Counted from the first letter of the stretch, positions 40,299 through 52,190 are shown. The stretch is 64,000 nucleotides of DNA from Cinclus cinclus (GCF_963662255.1 NC_085072.1:4117001-4181000); one strand, 5' to 3'. The notes: generated by a model not told the origin, from the letters alone. Translations and numbers: made by a program.

Positions 40299-43200
40299 GT
40301 GAGTTCCACCTTCCTCTTCCTTCTGCTGCGGGGGGCCGGGGCTCTGCTTCCCTTGGCCGCATGCGGGGCACGATCGGCCCCGGCGTGTCGGGGTTTGCAA
40401 GGACGCGGCCGCGTGTGGCTGGCGGTGCTTCGCTTTATTATTGGTATTAATTATTGTTAAAAGCAGGCTGATGCACCTGGCGGGCCGCGGCGGAGCGTGG
40501 GGGGGGGGGGGCTGAGGGTGAGGGGGGGGGGCGGGCGGGGGTCCCCGGTACCGCTGCTCCCCCTCCGCCGACCGACTTTGCTCCGCTTACTCGGTTGCGG
40601 GTGATGCAAACGCCCCGCACCGCGCCCGGGGGGCCCGCACGGCCCCGGGCCAGCCCGCGGGGCCGGCACCGTGCAAGGTGCGTGGGGCCGAGGTCGGTGC
40701 ACGGGCGTGGGAGCGGGACGCGGCCTTGGGGCTGGGGCGGCGTGAGGTGCGTGGGGCCGGTGCGAGGCCAAGCCCGGGGCACGGGGAACGTGCACACGCG
40801 GCTCGGGGAGAAGTTGCGGTGCTGGGGTTCAGCCGCCCCCCTTATGGTGCCCCCCCCCCGCACCCCGCCAGCAGCTCTGGCTCCACGAGGGGATTTATTA
40901 CACCTCCCCCCCCCCACCTCCCAGGACAGGGGCTTCACAAAGCCCTGATGGTGCCCTTCCTGCCTCTTTTCTTTCTCCTCCACCTCCCTCCTTCCTTTCC
41001 TTTATCACTTCCTTTTATTATGCATCCCAGGAAGGAAGGGGGGGACTTTCCTCAATGGCAGCCCCGGGGTGGGGTTCAGAGCAGCCCCACGGCGGGTCTG
41101 TGCTAAGGAGGAGCCCGCACATCCCTCCCGGCCCGCACCCCTGCCCAACAGGCTCTTCAACTTCTGCTCCACGACTCCTTCCCCTCCTCCTTCCCCATCC
41201 CTCTGCCAGGAGGTGCGGCTGGGATCCTTCTCCAGCTGCCATCAGGCTGGATTTTCTGGGCGTGAAGAGATTTTATACATACATACACATATATATGTAT
41301 ATATATTTTTAATGATCTAAGCCCCCGCCTGTCTCCCCGCTTCTCTTGGGCCAGTTTGTTTAATCTAAGAGTAGGTGGCAGGAGCGGGGGATTTATGGGG
41401 TTATCTGCACGGAGCAGCATAAGCCAGCGCAGGCGGCTGGGAAGGCAGGACCAGGCCCAGAAGCAGCCGGGAGAATGGTTCCGAGGGACCAGGTTTGGCT
41501 TGTGCAACCCAGAGGTGGCTGCTAAGGACAGCCCAGCTCAGGGTTGGAGCAGAGGGAGCGATGGGGCCGGGGGAGGAGATCCCAGCCGCTCAGCATCCAT
41601 AGGGATGGAGAGGGGAGGAGGTTTCCTTCCCCCAGCTCCATCAATCGAGAGGCAGATGTGGCCCCTCCACCTCCAAACCGTGCAGAGATGTTTTCCCCCA
41701 CCCCTCGGCTGCAGGGAGCCGGGCAGCCCCTGCCCTCATCCCCCACTGATTCCTCCCTGCCTGGAAAGGTTTCTCCCTCAGCTGCTTCCTCTCCTCCATG
41801 GCAACCCAGCTGCTCCCTCCCTCCCTCCATGGCTCTGCTGCGTGCGAGCAGGGCCGGAGCTGCTCCCGCCATGTGCCCGGCATGGTCCCACAGGCTCGGA
41901 GCACACCCGGGGCCTGGCAGGTGCTGCCGAGCCGGGGGCATTGCAGGGAGCTGGGGCTGCTCTCGGCAACAGGGTTTTGGCTGGGAAGCTGCTGGGATGG
42001 GAGAGAAGCGTCCCCCATTTCCAGCATCCTTCTCCCAACCCCCTCTGCCAGAGTGGGGCTCCCTGAGTCCCCTGAGCTCTGCAGCCCCTGGGGAGAGCTC
42101 TGAGGTGCCGGAGGGAGGGCTGCAATGGGATGGGATGAGGAGGGATGGATGGATGGATGGGATGCAGAGGGATGGGTGAGAGGTGCACGTGCTTTCTCCA
42201 GCACCAACAACTTTGCTGCAGCAGGAGCTGCTTTTGGTGGGGGAGGGCAGACCCAGCGGCATTCCCATCGCATGGAGGGTCTCCTTGGCATTCCCAGCCC
42301 GAGCTGCTGTGGGGTCTGGTCCCTCCTCCAGGGGAGGAGAGCACGGCAGGGTGGGGGCCATGCTGGGCCCATCTGCTTCCAGCTGCAGGAGGGGGCACGC
42401 AGCAGCTTGAGGCTGTGCTGCCTCTGACAGAGATTGACTTAAAAAGAGACAAAACCCTGTCCCAGCTCGACCAGCAGCCGGCCCTTTGCTGGCCTAAATC
42501 TAAACCATACTTCTTTTTTTTTTTCCCTAAGAGACTCCTTCATGGGCTCTGGGATGCTGTGAGTAATATTTTCGGGGTGTTTACACTACAGCGTGGTTTC
42601 TGTCTCCCAAAAAAAAAAAAAAAAAAAAAAAGACTCCGAGGGTGGTTTTTGTTGTTGTTGTTCTGTACTCATGAGTCACTTCCAGAGGGGAGCAGGAGCT
42701 GACGCCTGTTTTTTGAAAAGGCTCAGAGGTCTGAGTGTGGCTCCTCAGGCTGCATGTCCTGCCCACAATCTCCCCAGTGAAGCTCAGTGTCCCAAGGGGC
42801 TCAGCACCCTCGGCCCTTGCAGCCCCTCTATCCCAGGTGATCCAATACCATCAAGTCAGGACCAGTTCTTCAAACCTGAGCATTATTATCCCAGAGGTAG
42901 GAGGGTACCTCCATCAACACACACAGACTGGGCACACAAACTCAGCCCTGCCTCTGTTCCTGCTGGGAAGCCTCACATCCACACTCTGGGCAGGCACCCA
43001 GGACTGGCAGCAGGGTCACCAGCAGGCACCAGGGCTGTGGCAGCAATCCTGCTCCTTGCCACCCTGAGTCCATCGTCCCGGCTTCTGGGCTGGCAGACGG
43101 GCACGGAGCCACCCCTACGGCTCTGGAAAAGCAGGTTTTCCCTGTGCCCCTGGGAAGCAGCGAGGTGGAGAGGGGAAAATGGAGCCTTTTCCTCTGTGGG

Positions 43201-43769
43201 ATTGCTCCAAGAGCAAGGGAGAGCTGCCCAGCCCTTTGGGACATGCACAGGGGAGGGGACAACCCAGTGTCCCCAGGTCAAAGTGCCTGTCCCTTACCTC
43301 AGCTAGGTAGCAGGAGCAGGGGTGCAGCAGCCACCCTGGGTGCTGCAGTGCTGAGGGTGGGGAGCAAGTCTGTGGGACCCTGAGCCCTACTTCAGGGCCC
43401 TGGCACCCCCAGTGCCACTACTCATCCTGTCTCAACTCATGGGTGGCAGCAGCACATGTGAGATTTCAAATTAAACCTGGAGTCACTCTCCTCTTTTTGA
43501 GGAAAGGGGCTGGGCTCTGCAGGATGGTGTGGCCAAGCTGCTGCTCCCCAAACACCTGAGGGGTCCCCAGGAGCTACCTGAGTGCTGGGCACTGGCTGAT
43601 CTGTATGGGCTTGGGGCACTGCCCTGCTGCCAGTGCATTTTGCTCCCCAGCCAGTGCCAGGAGCGTGCAGGGGGCATCTCACCTACCCCAGGGTGAGGGC
43701 TGGAGGATGTCATGGCTGGCATGGTGAGCCAGAGCCATGACTGACTGACCTTCTTCCCTCCCGGGACAG
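40299..43769 (+). other. HMGA1 intron 1
   Basis: A 3.5-kb 5'UTR intron. It contains C/G homopolymers near 40,499-40,530, an AT-alternating stretch at 41,280-41,310, a GGAT tetranucleotide run at 42,143-42,161 and an A23 run at 42,609-42,631. No coding sequence was recognised. Confidence 0.65.
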
Positions 43770-43772
43770 AAA

Positions 43773-43874
43773 ATGAGTGAATCCAGCGCCAAATCCAGCC
43801 AGCCCCTGGCCTCCAAAGGGGAGAAAGACGTGTCGGAGAAGAGGGGCCGAGGGCGGCCTAGGAAGAAGCCGCAG
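43773..43874 (+). CDS. HMGA1: HMGA1 coding exon 1 (residues 1-34, AT-hook 1)
   Basis: The exon starts at 43770 after acceptor GGGACAG, three bases before the ATG. It encodes MSESSAKSSQ through RKKPQ and ends at donor GTACGT. Reading on past the donor meets TAA at 43890, so a longer exon could add only five codons. Confidence 0.96.
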
Positions 43875-46287
43875 GTACGTGGGGTCCCCTAAGAGAAAGG
43901 AGGAACTGGGCACCCCCAGGGTATGGGGCAGCAGGAAACCCCACACACACCTACAGCCCCAGGCTGGGGACATCCCCAGTGCAGCCCTGTGACCTCTTTG
44001 GGCAGCACCTCCCCAGGGCTCATCAGCAGCAAGACCCTCCCGGGGGGCTCCAGAGCTCCTGGCCCCAGCTAGGGGCTCTCCCACCCCTCCCCAGGCCCTG
44101 CTGAACCTGCCTTTGCAGATGGGCTAATTAAAGCCCCATTAGCAAAAGCTGCTCAGAGAGATAAGATGCTGCTGGAGCCTTTATAGTACCAAACCCTGCT
44201 CAGCCCCCCCCCTCCCGAGGCAGGTGGGGTTTGTGCACATCGTTTTCCTGCAGAAAAGGTGATTTGTGGCTTCCCTGACGCTTCCTCAGCTGCAGCACCA
44301 GCAGCGAGCAACGTCTGGGCTGAGGGGCCGTGGAGACCATCCACGTGAGCTGAGTGGGTGATGCTGGGGGTGGAAAAGGTCACATATGCCCAGCTGAAGG
44401 ACACGGGAGCCTCTGCCTGGTGTCTGATCACCAGTCCCAGTGTGACCAGTGCTCCCAGTACCACATGGAAGAGCATCTCTGCCCTGGCAGGTCTCCCTGG
44501 CTGGAGCATCCTGGGGTGCACTGGAAGCTGCTCTGGGCATGCAACCCCCTCTGCTTTCCTTCCAGCAGGAGCCCAGCGAGGCCCCAACCCCCAAGAGACC
44601 CCGTGGACGGCCGAAGGGCAGTAAAAACAAGGCCACCACAAAGGGCAGGGTAGGTACCCGGGGACAGGGCTGCTCCAGCTGGGTGCTGGTACCACAGGTC
44701 TGTTTTGAGCTCAATTATGGACAATTGAGGGCAGATTTGCCTTAGAAGTGGGGATGGGGCGGAGCGGGGGGGGGGTGAATCTGGCCCAGGGAGGGTGGGG
44801 AAGCTGGGGGCCATGTGTCAGCACCAGGACACCCGAGATAAACCTGTTTGCAAAACACACGACTCACATCCTGTACCCACCTCTTGACTCACGGGGCATC
44901 CCAGAGCTGGGGGGGGGGCTCGGGGGGCTGGCAGCAGCACCCCAAGAGATGCCACTGGGGTGATGAATCTGGCAGTCACGGGTGGGAGGAAGGAGAACAC
45001 CACCCACCCCAGCCAGCATCCTGGGGACAGCCTGATCAAAACGCCTTTTTTTTGTTGCCCTGGCTCAGAAAGCTGCAGTCACACCAGGGAGGAAGCCTCG
45101 AGGGCGACCCAAAAAATCGGTGAGTGGGCTTTTCCCTTTCCCATCTATCCTGGTAGGGTGCTGGGCACTTTGGAGGTATAGCCGCTCCCCAGAGAGCCCC
45201 ATGAGTGCAGGGTGGATGCTGTAAGGTTGGAGGAGCTCAGAGTAGATGAGCGAGTAGGACACGGGCACTGGGTGGGCTTTGAACTCCCTAGGGCCGGGGG
45301 TTTGAGGAATCCTGGCTTCCCCACCTCCTCCTGGGCCCAAGAGCAGCGTTGGGTGGCTGGTCCTGCCCTGGGGACATGCTGGCACATGCCTGCCCCTGCA
45401 CGGGCGTTCCTGCAGCCCGCGGGTGCAGCCGCCCCCTTCCTTCCCTGAGCTTTCCCTCCTCCATACCATTTTTTCTCCTTTCCCCCTCAGTTCGCAGCTC
45501 AGGCGGCTGCCAGGTACCCCGGATGGTTTAATCTCTCTTCCCTGCCTGTCCCAGATTTTGCTCCTTTTCCCACTGAAATTCCTTGCAGAACTGAGGGGTT
45601 GAGACCAGCCAGGGCTGCGAAGACGAGGTGGCATCCTGAGCTCTCCTGTGCCGGTGTCACAGTGCCAGGATCTGTCTGGGGACCCCAGGGTGGGCAGCCA
45701 GTGCAGTGGAGGGGGTGTGGAAGGAGCCTGTCCCGTGCCAGCGGGGCCGTGCCGGGGACACCGGGACACGATGTCCCGCTCTGGCAGGCACGGTGGCGTT
45801 TTTGTGAATGAAGAGGGAGGAAGCGGGGGCCGGTGTGACTCAGGCTCACTCAGCCCTGAGTCACCGCCGCCTGCGGGGTCACGGCCGCCCACCCCGGCGT
45901 GGGGGCTGGACGGGGACACCCGGCACGGGACAAGGACAGCCGCTGCTGTCACCGCCTCCCGTGGCCACTGTGGACGGCGGTCCCACACTCCGAGGTGTTG
46001 TGCGCTCATGGGGTGCGGTCTCCTCACTGCGAGACCACCCCGGGAGTTTTTCAGCTGGGATTTAAGCTCCAAGTTGGAGTCGGGGCCAGTCTTTTAATCC
46101 AGGAGGGTGCTGTGTCTCGGTTTCCCTCGTTGCACAAAGCGTGTGATGTGTCTGGCCAGCCCTTTGTCCAGGGGCGGTGCAGTGGGGCTCGCTCCCTGAC
46201 ACCCCCCGGCCCCGCTCCCTTGCCTTGCAGCAGCAGGACGAGGAGGAGGTGAACATTTCCCAGGAGTCATCCGAGGAGGAGCAGTGA
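43773..46287 (+). CDS. HMGA1: HMGA1, high mobility group AT-hook protein 1 (96 aa, HMGA1b-like)
   Basis: Coding exons are 43773-43874, 44569-44649, 45069-45119 and 46231-46287, all joining in phase 0. The product is a small chromatin architectural protein of the nucleus that bends AT-rich DNA in the minor groove and helps assemble enhancer complexes. Three AT-hooks are visible: RGRGRPR (residues 24-30), PRGRPKG (45-51) and PRGRPKK (71-77). An acidic tail (81-96) ends ISQESSEEEQ, a casein kinase 2-type sequence. T41-P and T66-P match the known CDK1 sites. The length equals mammalian HMGA1b (96). The ATG has A at -3. The 11-residue insert of HMGA1a is not encoded after exon 1. HMGA2 is excluded by the N-terminus MSESSAKSSQPLASK and by the tail. 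Confidence 0.97.
44569..44649 (+). CDS. HMGA1: HMGA1 coding exon 2 (AT-hook 2)
   Basis: It encodes EPSEAPTPKRPRGRPKGSKN and seven more residues. The acceptor is a tandem CAGCAG (NAGNAG): splicing after 44565 adds one Gln, and after 44568 gives the 96-residue product. The donor is GTAGGT. Confidence 0.95.
45069..45119 (+). CDS. HMGA1: HMGA1 coding exon 3 (AT-hook 3)
   Basis: A 51-nt exon encoding KAAVTPGRKPRGRPKKS. The acceptor is GGCTCAG and the donor GTGAGT. Confidence 0.96.
45835..45864. promoter_or_regulatory. Inverted repeat with two AP-1 sites in HMGA1 intron
   Basis: GTGACTCAGG (45835-45844) and CCTGAGTCAC (45855-45864) are perfect reverse complements with a 10-base spacer. Each arm holds an AP-1 core. 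It lies in the last HMGA1 intron. Confidence 0.6.
46231..46287 (+). CDS. HMGA1: HMGA1 coding exon 4 (acidic tail and stop)
   Basis: It encodes QQDEEEVNISQESSEEEQ and TGA at 46285-46287. The acceptor is CTTGCAG followed by CAGCAG, so three acceptors spaced by three bases are possible; the outer choices would remove one or two Gln. Confidence 0.96.
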   Translation, partial: QQDEEEVNISQESSEEEQ

Positions 46288-47450
46288 CACCTCCCGAACC
46301 GGCGCTACCTCATCGCCCGACGGCCCCGCAGCGGCCGGGGGAGAGGGACGGGGAGAGACCCACTGTGCCGCCCTGGCTTCCTCCTCCTCCTCCTCCTCCC
46401 TCCTCCGTTCCCTCCTCACCCTCAGACAACGGCAGCACTGGAAAATGGCCCAACCCGGGCGGCCCCCACAGCCCCTGCCCGGGGGGGGGGGGCACCTGCC
46501 CCAGCTCCCCCTCCCCAGCCCTCGGGTTCGGGGCAGCCCCACTGGAAAGGAGGATCATGGCAGAGCCGGGGCTGGCACCCCCCACCTTTGCTGCCCCCCA
46601 TGCCGTGATCTCACCCCACCAAAGTGGGTGCTGGCTGCCCCCTCCAGCACTGGGCTCTGCCCTGGGGCCTCTGCAGGGAAGAGATGGGGGGGCAGTGAAG
46701 GTGAGACCCCCCCAAATGCATTAGACCTTTGCTCTGGCCTGCTGCTACCCTGGGCAGCCCCCTTTGTCCCCCCCAGTCCTGGGTGACTGCACTGTGTGTG
46801 GGAGCAGCTCCTGCAGCGCTGCCGGGGCCCAGTGCCCATCCCCGGGGTTCCCATCCCCGGGGTGCCCGGCCCCGGGGGTGCCAGAGCACGGCAGGCTCCA
46901 GGCAGCCCTTTCCTCATACGTTCTGGGTTTTTTTTTTTGTTTTCTTTTTTTTTGTTGTTGTTGGTTTTTTTTTTGGTATTTTTTTCGGTTTTTTAGTAGT
47001 TTTTTTTGTCCTTTCATTCACAACTACCTCTGGATATTTAAGTTCCACTCTCTGAACTCACAGGTGTGCTGCTGCACTGCCAGGGCACTGTGGGCTCAGT
47101 GGTTCCTGTTTTCGGGGTGTTGCTGGGGGCTGTGGGGTATTTTTTTTTTCCCCTTTTTTTTGGGCTCCATTTTTCTTTTTTTTTAAAAAAAAATCGTTAT
47201 TTTGAGGTCTAGTTCGCTCTGCTGCTTCAAGGGATCGAGGCTGGCAGGGCAGAGGTGTGGGGGGACCATGGGATGCTCCCCTTGTCCCTCTGCCCCAGCA
47301 CGACGGCTGCAGCGGGACCGGAGGTCGGTGCCGGGCGGCCCCGGCGGGAGAGAATCGGGGTTTGGTTTGGGTTTCTTTTTTGGTTCACTGTTAACGACCT
47401 TTTGGGTTCCTATTTGCAGTTACTTGAATAAAACATTTTATGGATGTCTG
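46288..47450 (+). other. HMGA1: HMGA1 3'UTR
   Basis: About 1.16 kb from the stop to just past the poly(A) signal. It includes T-rich tracts at 46,925-47,010 and 47,140-47,190. A let-7 seed match, CTACCTC, is at 47024-47030. HMGA family transcripts are known let-7 targets. Confidence 0.8.
47427..47432 (+). terminator. HMGA1: HMGA1 poly(A) signal AATAAA
   Basis: AATAAA followed by a T/G-rich region (TTTTATGGATGTCTGTG) is a standard cleavage arrangement. The 3' end is expected near 47,447-47,455. Confidence 0.8.
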
Positions 47451-47649
47451 TGACTCCTCGTCTGTCCCCGGCAGGGTGTGGGGCAGGGGTGGCTCCTCCC
47501 AGGGCATCTCCACAGGGACATCCGTGCTGGTGGCAGCCACCAGCAATCCACGGGGATGAGGTGCCGATGGAAACAAAAACAGGCAAAGCCCTGCTGCCCC
47601 CCAAACTCCCACCCAAGGCTGGGAACCCCCAGCCCCACAGGGAGCCTCG

Positions 47650-48001
47650 GGGCCAAGGCAAAGACACATTTATTTACCCCATCTTCCCCCAGGCATCCCG
47701 TGCCAGCAGAGCCTGCTGCTCCGTGTCAGTCTACCAGCCCCTGTGGACCCTCCTGGTGCTTTCCAAGGGGCTGCTGGAGCAGTTCAGGCAAAAAAAAAAA
47801 AAAAAAAAAAAAAGAGGCAAAATCAGGCACTGAGGTGGGAGATGTCCCGTCCTGGTCAGCGCTCAGAGGTGAGAGCAGCGGCTGTGGCATCGTGGCACCA
47901 CCGTGGGCACAGCCTGCCTGTTTTGGCTGATGGTACCAGTGCTGGCACAGTCCTCCTTTCCCTCCCGTGGGCAGGATCTGGTTCTGGTGCTCCAGGTAGA
48001 G
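47650..48001 (-). other. SMIM29: SMIM29 3'UTR with poly(A) signal
   Basis: AATAAA on the minus strand (47669-47674) lies about 330 bases past the stop. A run of about 24 A on the plus strand near 47,790-47,813 becomes a U-run in this mRNA. The expected 3' end is near 47,650, about 200 bases from the HMGA1 3' end. Confidence 0.65.
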
Positions 48002-48979
<978 letters not shown>

Positions 48980-48990
<11 letters not shown>

Positions 48991-49430
48991 CGGTATCGAT
49001 CCCCCCGCCCGGTATCACCCCGTGGGGCGGGGGGGGGAGGGGGTCACCCCGCACCCCCCTCCCTGCAGAGCTGGGGCTGGAGGGGAGATCCGCTTCCACC
49101 AGCGGGAGGACCGCAGTGTCCCTCACCCTGGGCTCTGTCCGGGACACCCTCGGACCCCCGACCCCACCCCAATTCCCCCCTCCTTTCCTCCTGGTCCGGT
49201 TTGGGATAACCCGAGCTCCCCCTCCCCCAACTCCGGGGATCCCCGCGCGCGCGCCCCGCCCCGCCCCGCCCCGCCCACCTGCGCGCGCCACCCGCGCCCG
49301 GAACCCGCGCGGCGCGTGACGGACGAGGGGCGGGGCCGAGAGCGCGCGCGAGGAAGGGGTGGGGCGAAGGGGCGGGGCCTGGAGGGCGGGGCGATGGCGG
49401 CGCGCGGCCGGCAGGGGGCAGCAAAGACCG
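48980..49430. promoter_or_regulatory. SMIM29: CpG-rich SMIM29 promoter with GC boxes and CTCF-like motif
   Basis: GGGGCGGGGCC and CCCCGCCCC boxes cluster at 49,255-49,275 and 49,326-49,395. GGCCGGCAGGGGGCAGC at 49406-49422 closely resembles the CTCF core. No plus-strand gene was recognised next to it, so bidirectional use is unproven. Confidence 0.6.
49279..49335 (-). other. SMIM29: SMIM29 non-coding first exon (inferred)
   Basis: Minus-strand GCGCAG followed by GTGGGCGG is a plausible donor at 49278 in CpG-dense DNA with GC boxes. No TATA box was seen, which fits a housekeeping-type promoter. The 5' limit is a guess. Confidence 0.4.
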
Positions 49431-49790
49431 GGGGGGAGGGGGGGGGGGGGGGGGGAAGGCGTGAGGGGAAAAGGGGAAACAGGGTAAGGAAAGCCGGGAA
49501 AAATGGGGAAAATGGGGCAAAGAGAGACAGGGGAAATGGAGAAAATGGGGGAATAGGGCAAAGAGAGACAGGGGAAATGGGGAAATGGGGGAAAGAGAGG
49601 CAGGGGAAATGGGGAAAATGGAGGAATGGGGCAAAGAGAGGGGAAATGGGGAAAATGAGAAAATGGGGCAAAGGGAGCCAGGGTAAATGGGGAACTGGGA
49701 GAGGGAGGAAGGGTGAAACAGGAAGAAAAATTGCGAGAAAGGAAGAACAGGCCCCTGGGAGGGGGGGAGAGAGAGCACAAGGAAAGGTGA
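49430..49790 (+). repeat. Purine-only tract with imperfect GGGGAAATGG-type repeats
   Basis: About 360 bases are almost all A and G, with T only in ATGG units. It starts with a poly-G run (49,430-49,455). Units such as GCAAAGAGAGACAGGGGAAA recur at about 35-55 bp spacing. Such tracts can form triplex DNA. Confidence 0.9.
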
Positions 49791-49890
49791 GTGGAGGGGT
49801 CGGCAGACAAATGGAAAGGAGGGATGGGGGAGTTGCACACCTGGCCAGGTGAGTGCACAGATGGGGTGTGGGTGGGAGAAGAGAGAGGCA

Positions 49891-49938
49891 TGGATGGACA
49901 GACGGATGGACGGACAGATGGACGGACAGATGGATGGA
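49891..49938 (+). repeat. GGAT/GGAC tetranucleotide repeat
   Basis: About twelve GGAT, GGAC, AGAC and AGAT units in a row. Confidence 0.9.
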
Positions 49939-52190
49939 GATGTAGGTGTGATGTGAGACAACCAAAACCCGCAGGGCTGGGTTTCAGGAGATGCCAGGAA
50001 CACGGGCAGGGTTATCCATATTGGGAGCGGCTGTGGGTCCCTGGCCAGGGACTCCTGCTGTGGCCGCTCTGCCCCAGGCTGCACCTGTGGGCACTCTAGG
50101 CAGGGGCTGTGATGGTGTCACCCACAGTGGTGGCAGCGCCCCAGCCCTGATCCCACCGCAGGGCTAATCCTCTTTGCCCGCAGGGACCAGATGGTCCTGC
50201 TAAGTGGGTCAGGCAGGAGCGGGGAATACCAGGGAACGCTGGGCCCCACTGCGCTTCCCAACAGCTACAGAAAATAATCATCAAGTGGAATGAGGTGAAA
50301 GAGGAGCCTGGACATGGTGGAGTTGGGGGGACACAGGCCCTGGACTGGCAGCAGGACAGGGCTTGACCACTGTGGAGCATCCGGAGCCTCCTGAGCTGGT
50401 GGGGAAGAGCAGAGACAGTCTGCAGCCTCTGGGATGAACTTGCCCATGGCACGATCAGTTGTATCCTGGACCCTGCCTGCACTGCTGCCCAGACCCTGCC
50501 TGCACTTCTGCCTTACCCTGCCTGCACCTCCATCTGCACTGCTCCCTGCAGCCTGCCCATATCGCTGCCTAAACCACTGCCAGTCCCTGCACCGCTGCCC
50601 TCACCTCCTGCCTAGCCCATACAAGGTTATTTTCCCCTCTCCAGGTCAGAAAAGGGCACCAGCTTTCCCGAGAGGGGCCAACAGCTGCTGTTCCCAGTGT
50701 CCCATTGTCCCCAGGGGTCCCTCTGGTCCCACCAGCCCACGCTGACCCTACTCTCCCCAGCAGTGGCACTGATCTTGTCTGTGCTGACTCCCCCTGCCCC
50801 AGAGACCCTTCCCAAACCAGTCCCGGCCCCTTTTCACCACTGCAGCGGGGGAAACACGGAGTGGGACAGGACCCCCAGTCCCCCCCAACCCAGCACTGAC
50901 ACCTCAGGGGCCTTCCATGCTGCCACCATCCACAGCTGCCCATCCCCTCCCAGCTGAACCCTGCTGTGCCACGGCTAAAAATAAATCCATCCATTTCTAG
51001 GAAAGCTCCTTGGAGAGCATGAACGAGTGGGAGCACATGGCCAGGAGGAGCATGCGTGGTCCTGGGGAAGCAGCAACATCCTTGGGAGGACACCGGGGGT
51101 CACCAAGCCCCTCCACATGGCCAGAGCCAGCCCAGGACATCTGCAGGATCCCCAGATCCCACACGAACATTTGTTCTCAATCCACTGCTTCCCAGAGCAT
51201 CCGGATGAGGGGAAAAAAGGGGAGTTAAAGCTGGGGCAGCACAGGATCTGCTCATCCCTGGAGAAATCTCCTCCTTGCTTGCCTTGGGGTGGGGAAGGAT
51301 GCTGGGGGGGCTGAGAGCAGCATTGCCGCTCATCCTGGGGTTAAGGCACTTTCATGACTGGGGCGTCAGCCAGGGCAGAAAAGCTGGAATAGCAACACAA
51401 GCAATTTATTCCTGCCCCTAACCCCGCTGTGAGACATCAGCCCCCTCCCCTGCTCTGCTTGGCCCCCAGCACATAACTGGGGACAGCTTTGCTGAGCCGC
51501 TAAGCTCCCGTTTAAGCAGCTGAGCGCAAGCGGCCAGATTTCCAGCCAGCGCATCCCTCCGGCTGCTCATTCGCCCAGAAATGCCGGGCTGGGGGCCGGG
51601 TGCCGCTGTCCCCGCGGGGGCACAGCCACCCCGGCTCTGCCTCGCCGCTCGCCCGCTCAGGCATTAACGCCGCCGTCAGCGCAGATTAATTCTGCCCTGG
51701 GCTCCCCGCCGCAGCTGCAACCACGAGGCTGTGGTGCGCCAGCCCCCGTGTTTTCTGCAGGAGGAGCCTGGTCGCATCCAGATCCCAAAGGGAATTTGCA
51801 AAGGCTCGCTTAGGGATGGGTTTCCACGCCAGGACACGTTTGCTTCGCTCGCCTTTCTGCGGCTGGGCCGGCAGCGCCACCGCACCGTGCATGGCCAGAG
51901 GTGCTGTGTGCTCTCGGTGCGGGCTCCGCCCGGCCTCTCCCACAGCTGCTCCCTTGGGAAGGATTTTGTGAAACACGTGGGAGCACGTTCAGAGGCTCTC
52001 TCCTTAAAATGCCCCTTTTTATTGCCCCATCAGGGAGCCCATATCAACAGGCGACATCCCTCCAGCTCCTCTTCCAGGCTGTGACTGTCCCCCAAGCTAC
52101 TGCAGGGAGGGCTTTCTCCATGGGTGACACCGTTGCTTGATCTCCAAGTTCACGTACACAGGGAACAGCGCTGGGATCAGGAGACAAGGC
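49939..52190. other. Intergenic region between SMIM29 and NUDT3
   Basis: No gene was recognised. Minus-strand AATAAA hexamers at 51405-51410 and 52018-52023 could be distal NUDT3 poly(A) sites. CpG-richer sequence lies near 51,580-51,670. Confidence 0.6.

Larger units (their letters stand above)
39650..40900. promoter_or_regulatory. HMGA1: CpG-rich HMGA1 promoter region
   Basis: CpG-dense DNA with GCCGCC repeats near 39,760, long pyrimidine tracts at 39,970-40,030 and 40,070-40,096, and a TATA box. CpG density extends into the start of intron 1. Confidence 0.7.

Noticed and set aside
49044..50084. Minus-strand open frames of about 280-346 codons upstream of SMIM29
   Set aside because: They are pyrimidine-tract translations (Pro/Ser/Phe/Leu runs) of the purine-rich repeat.
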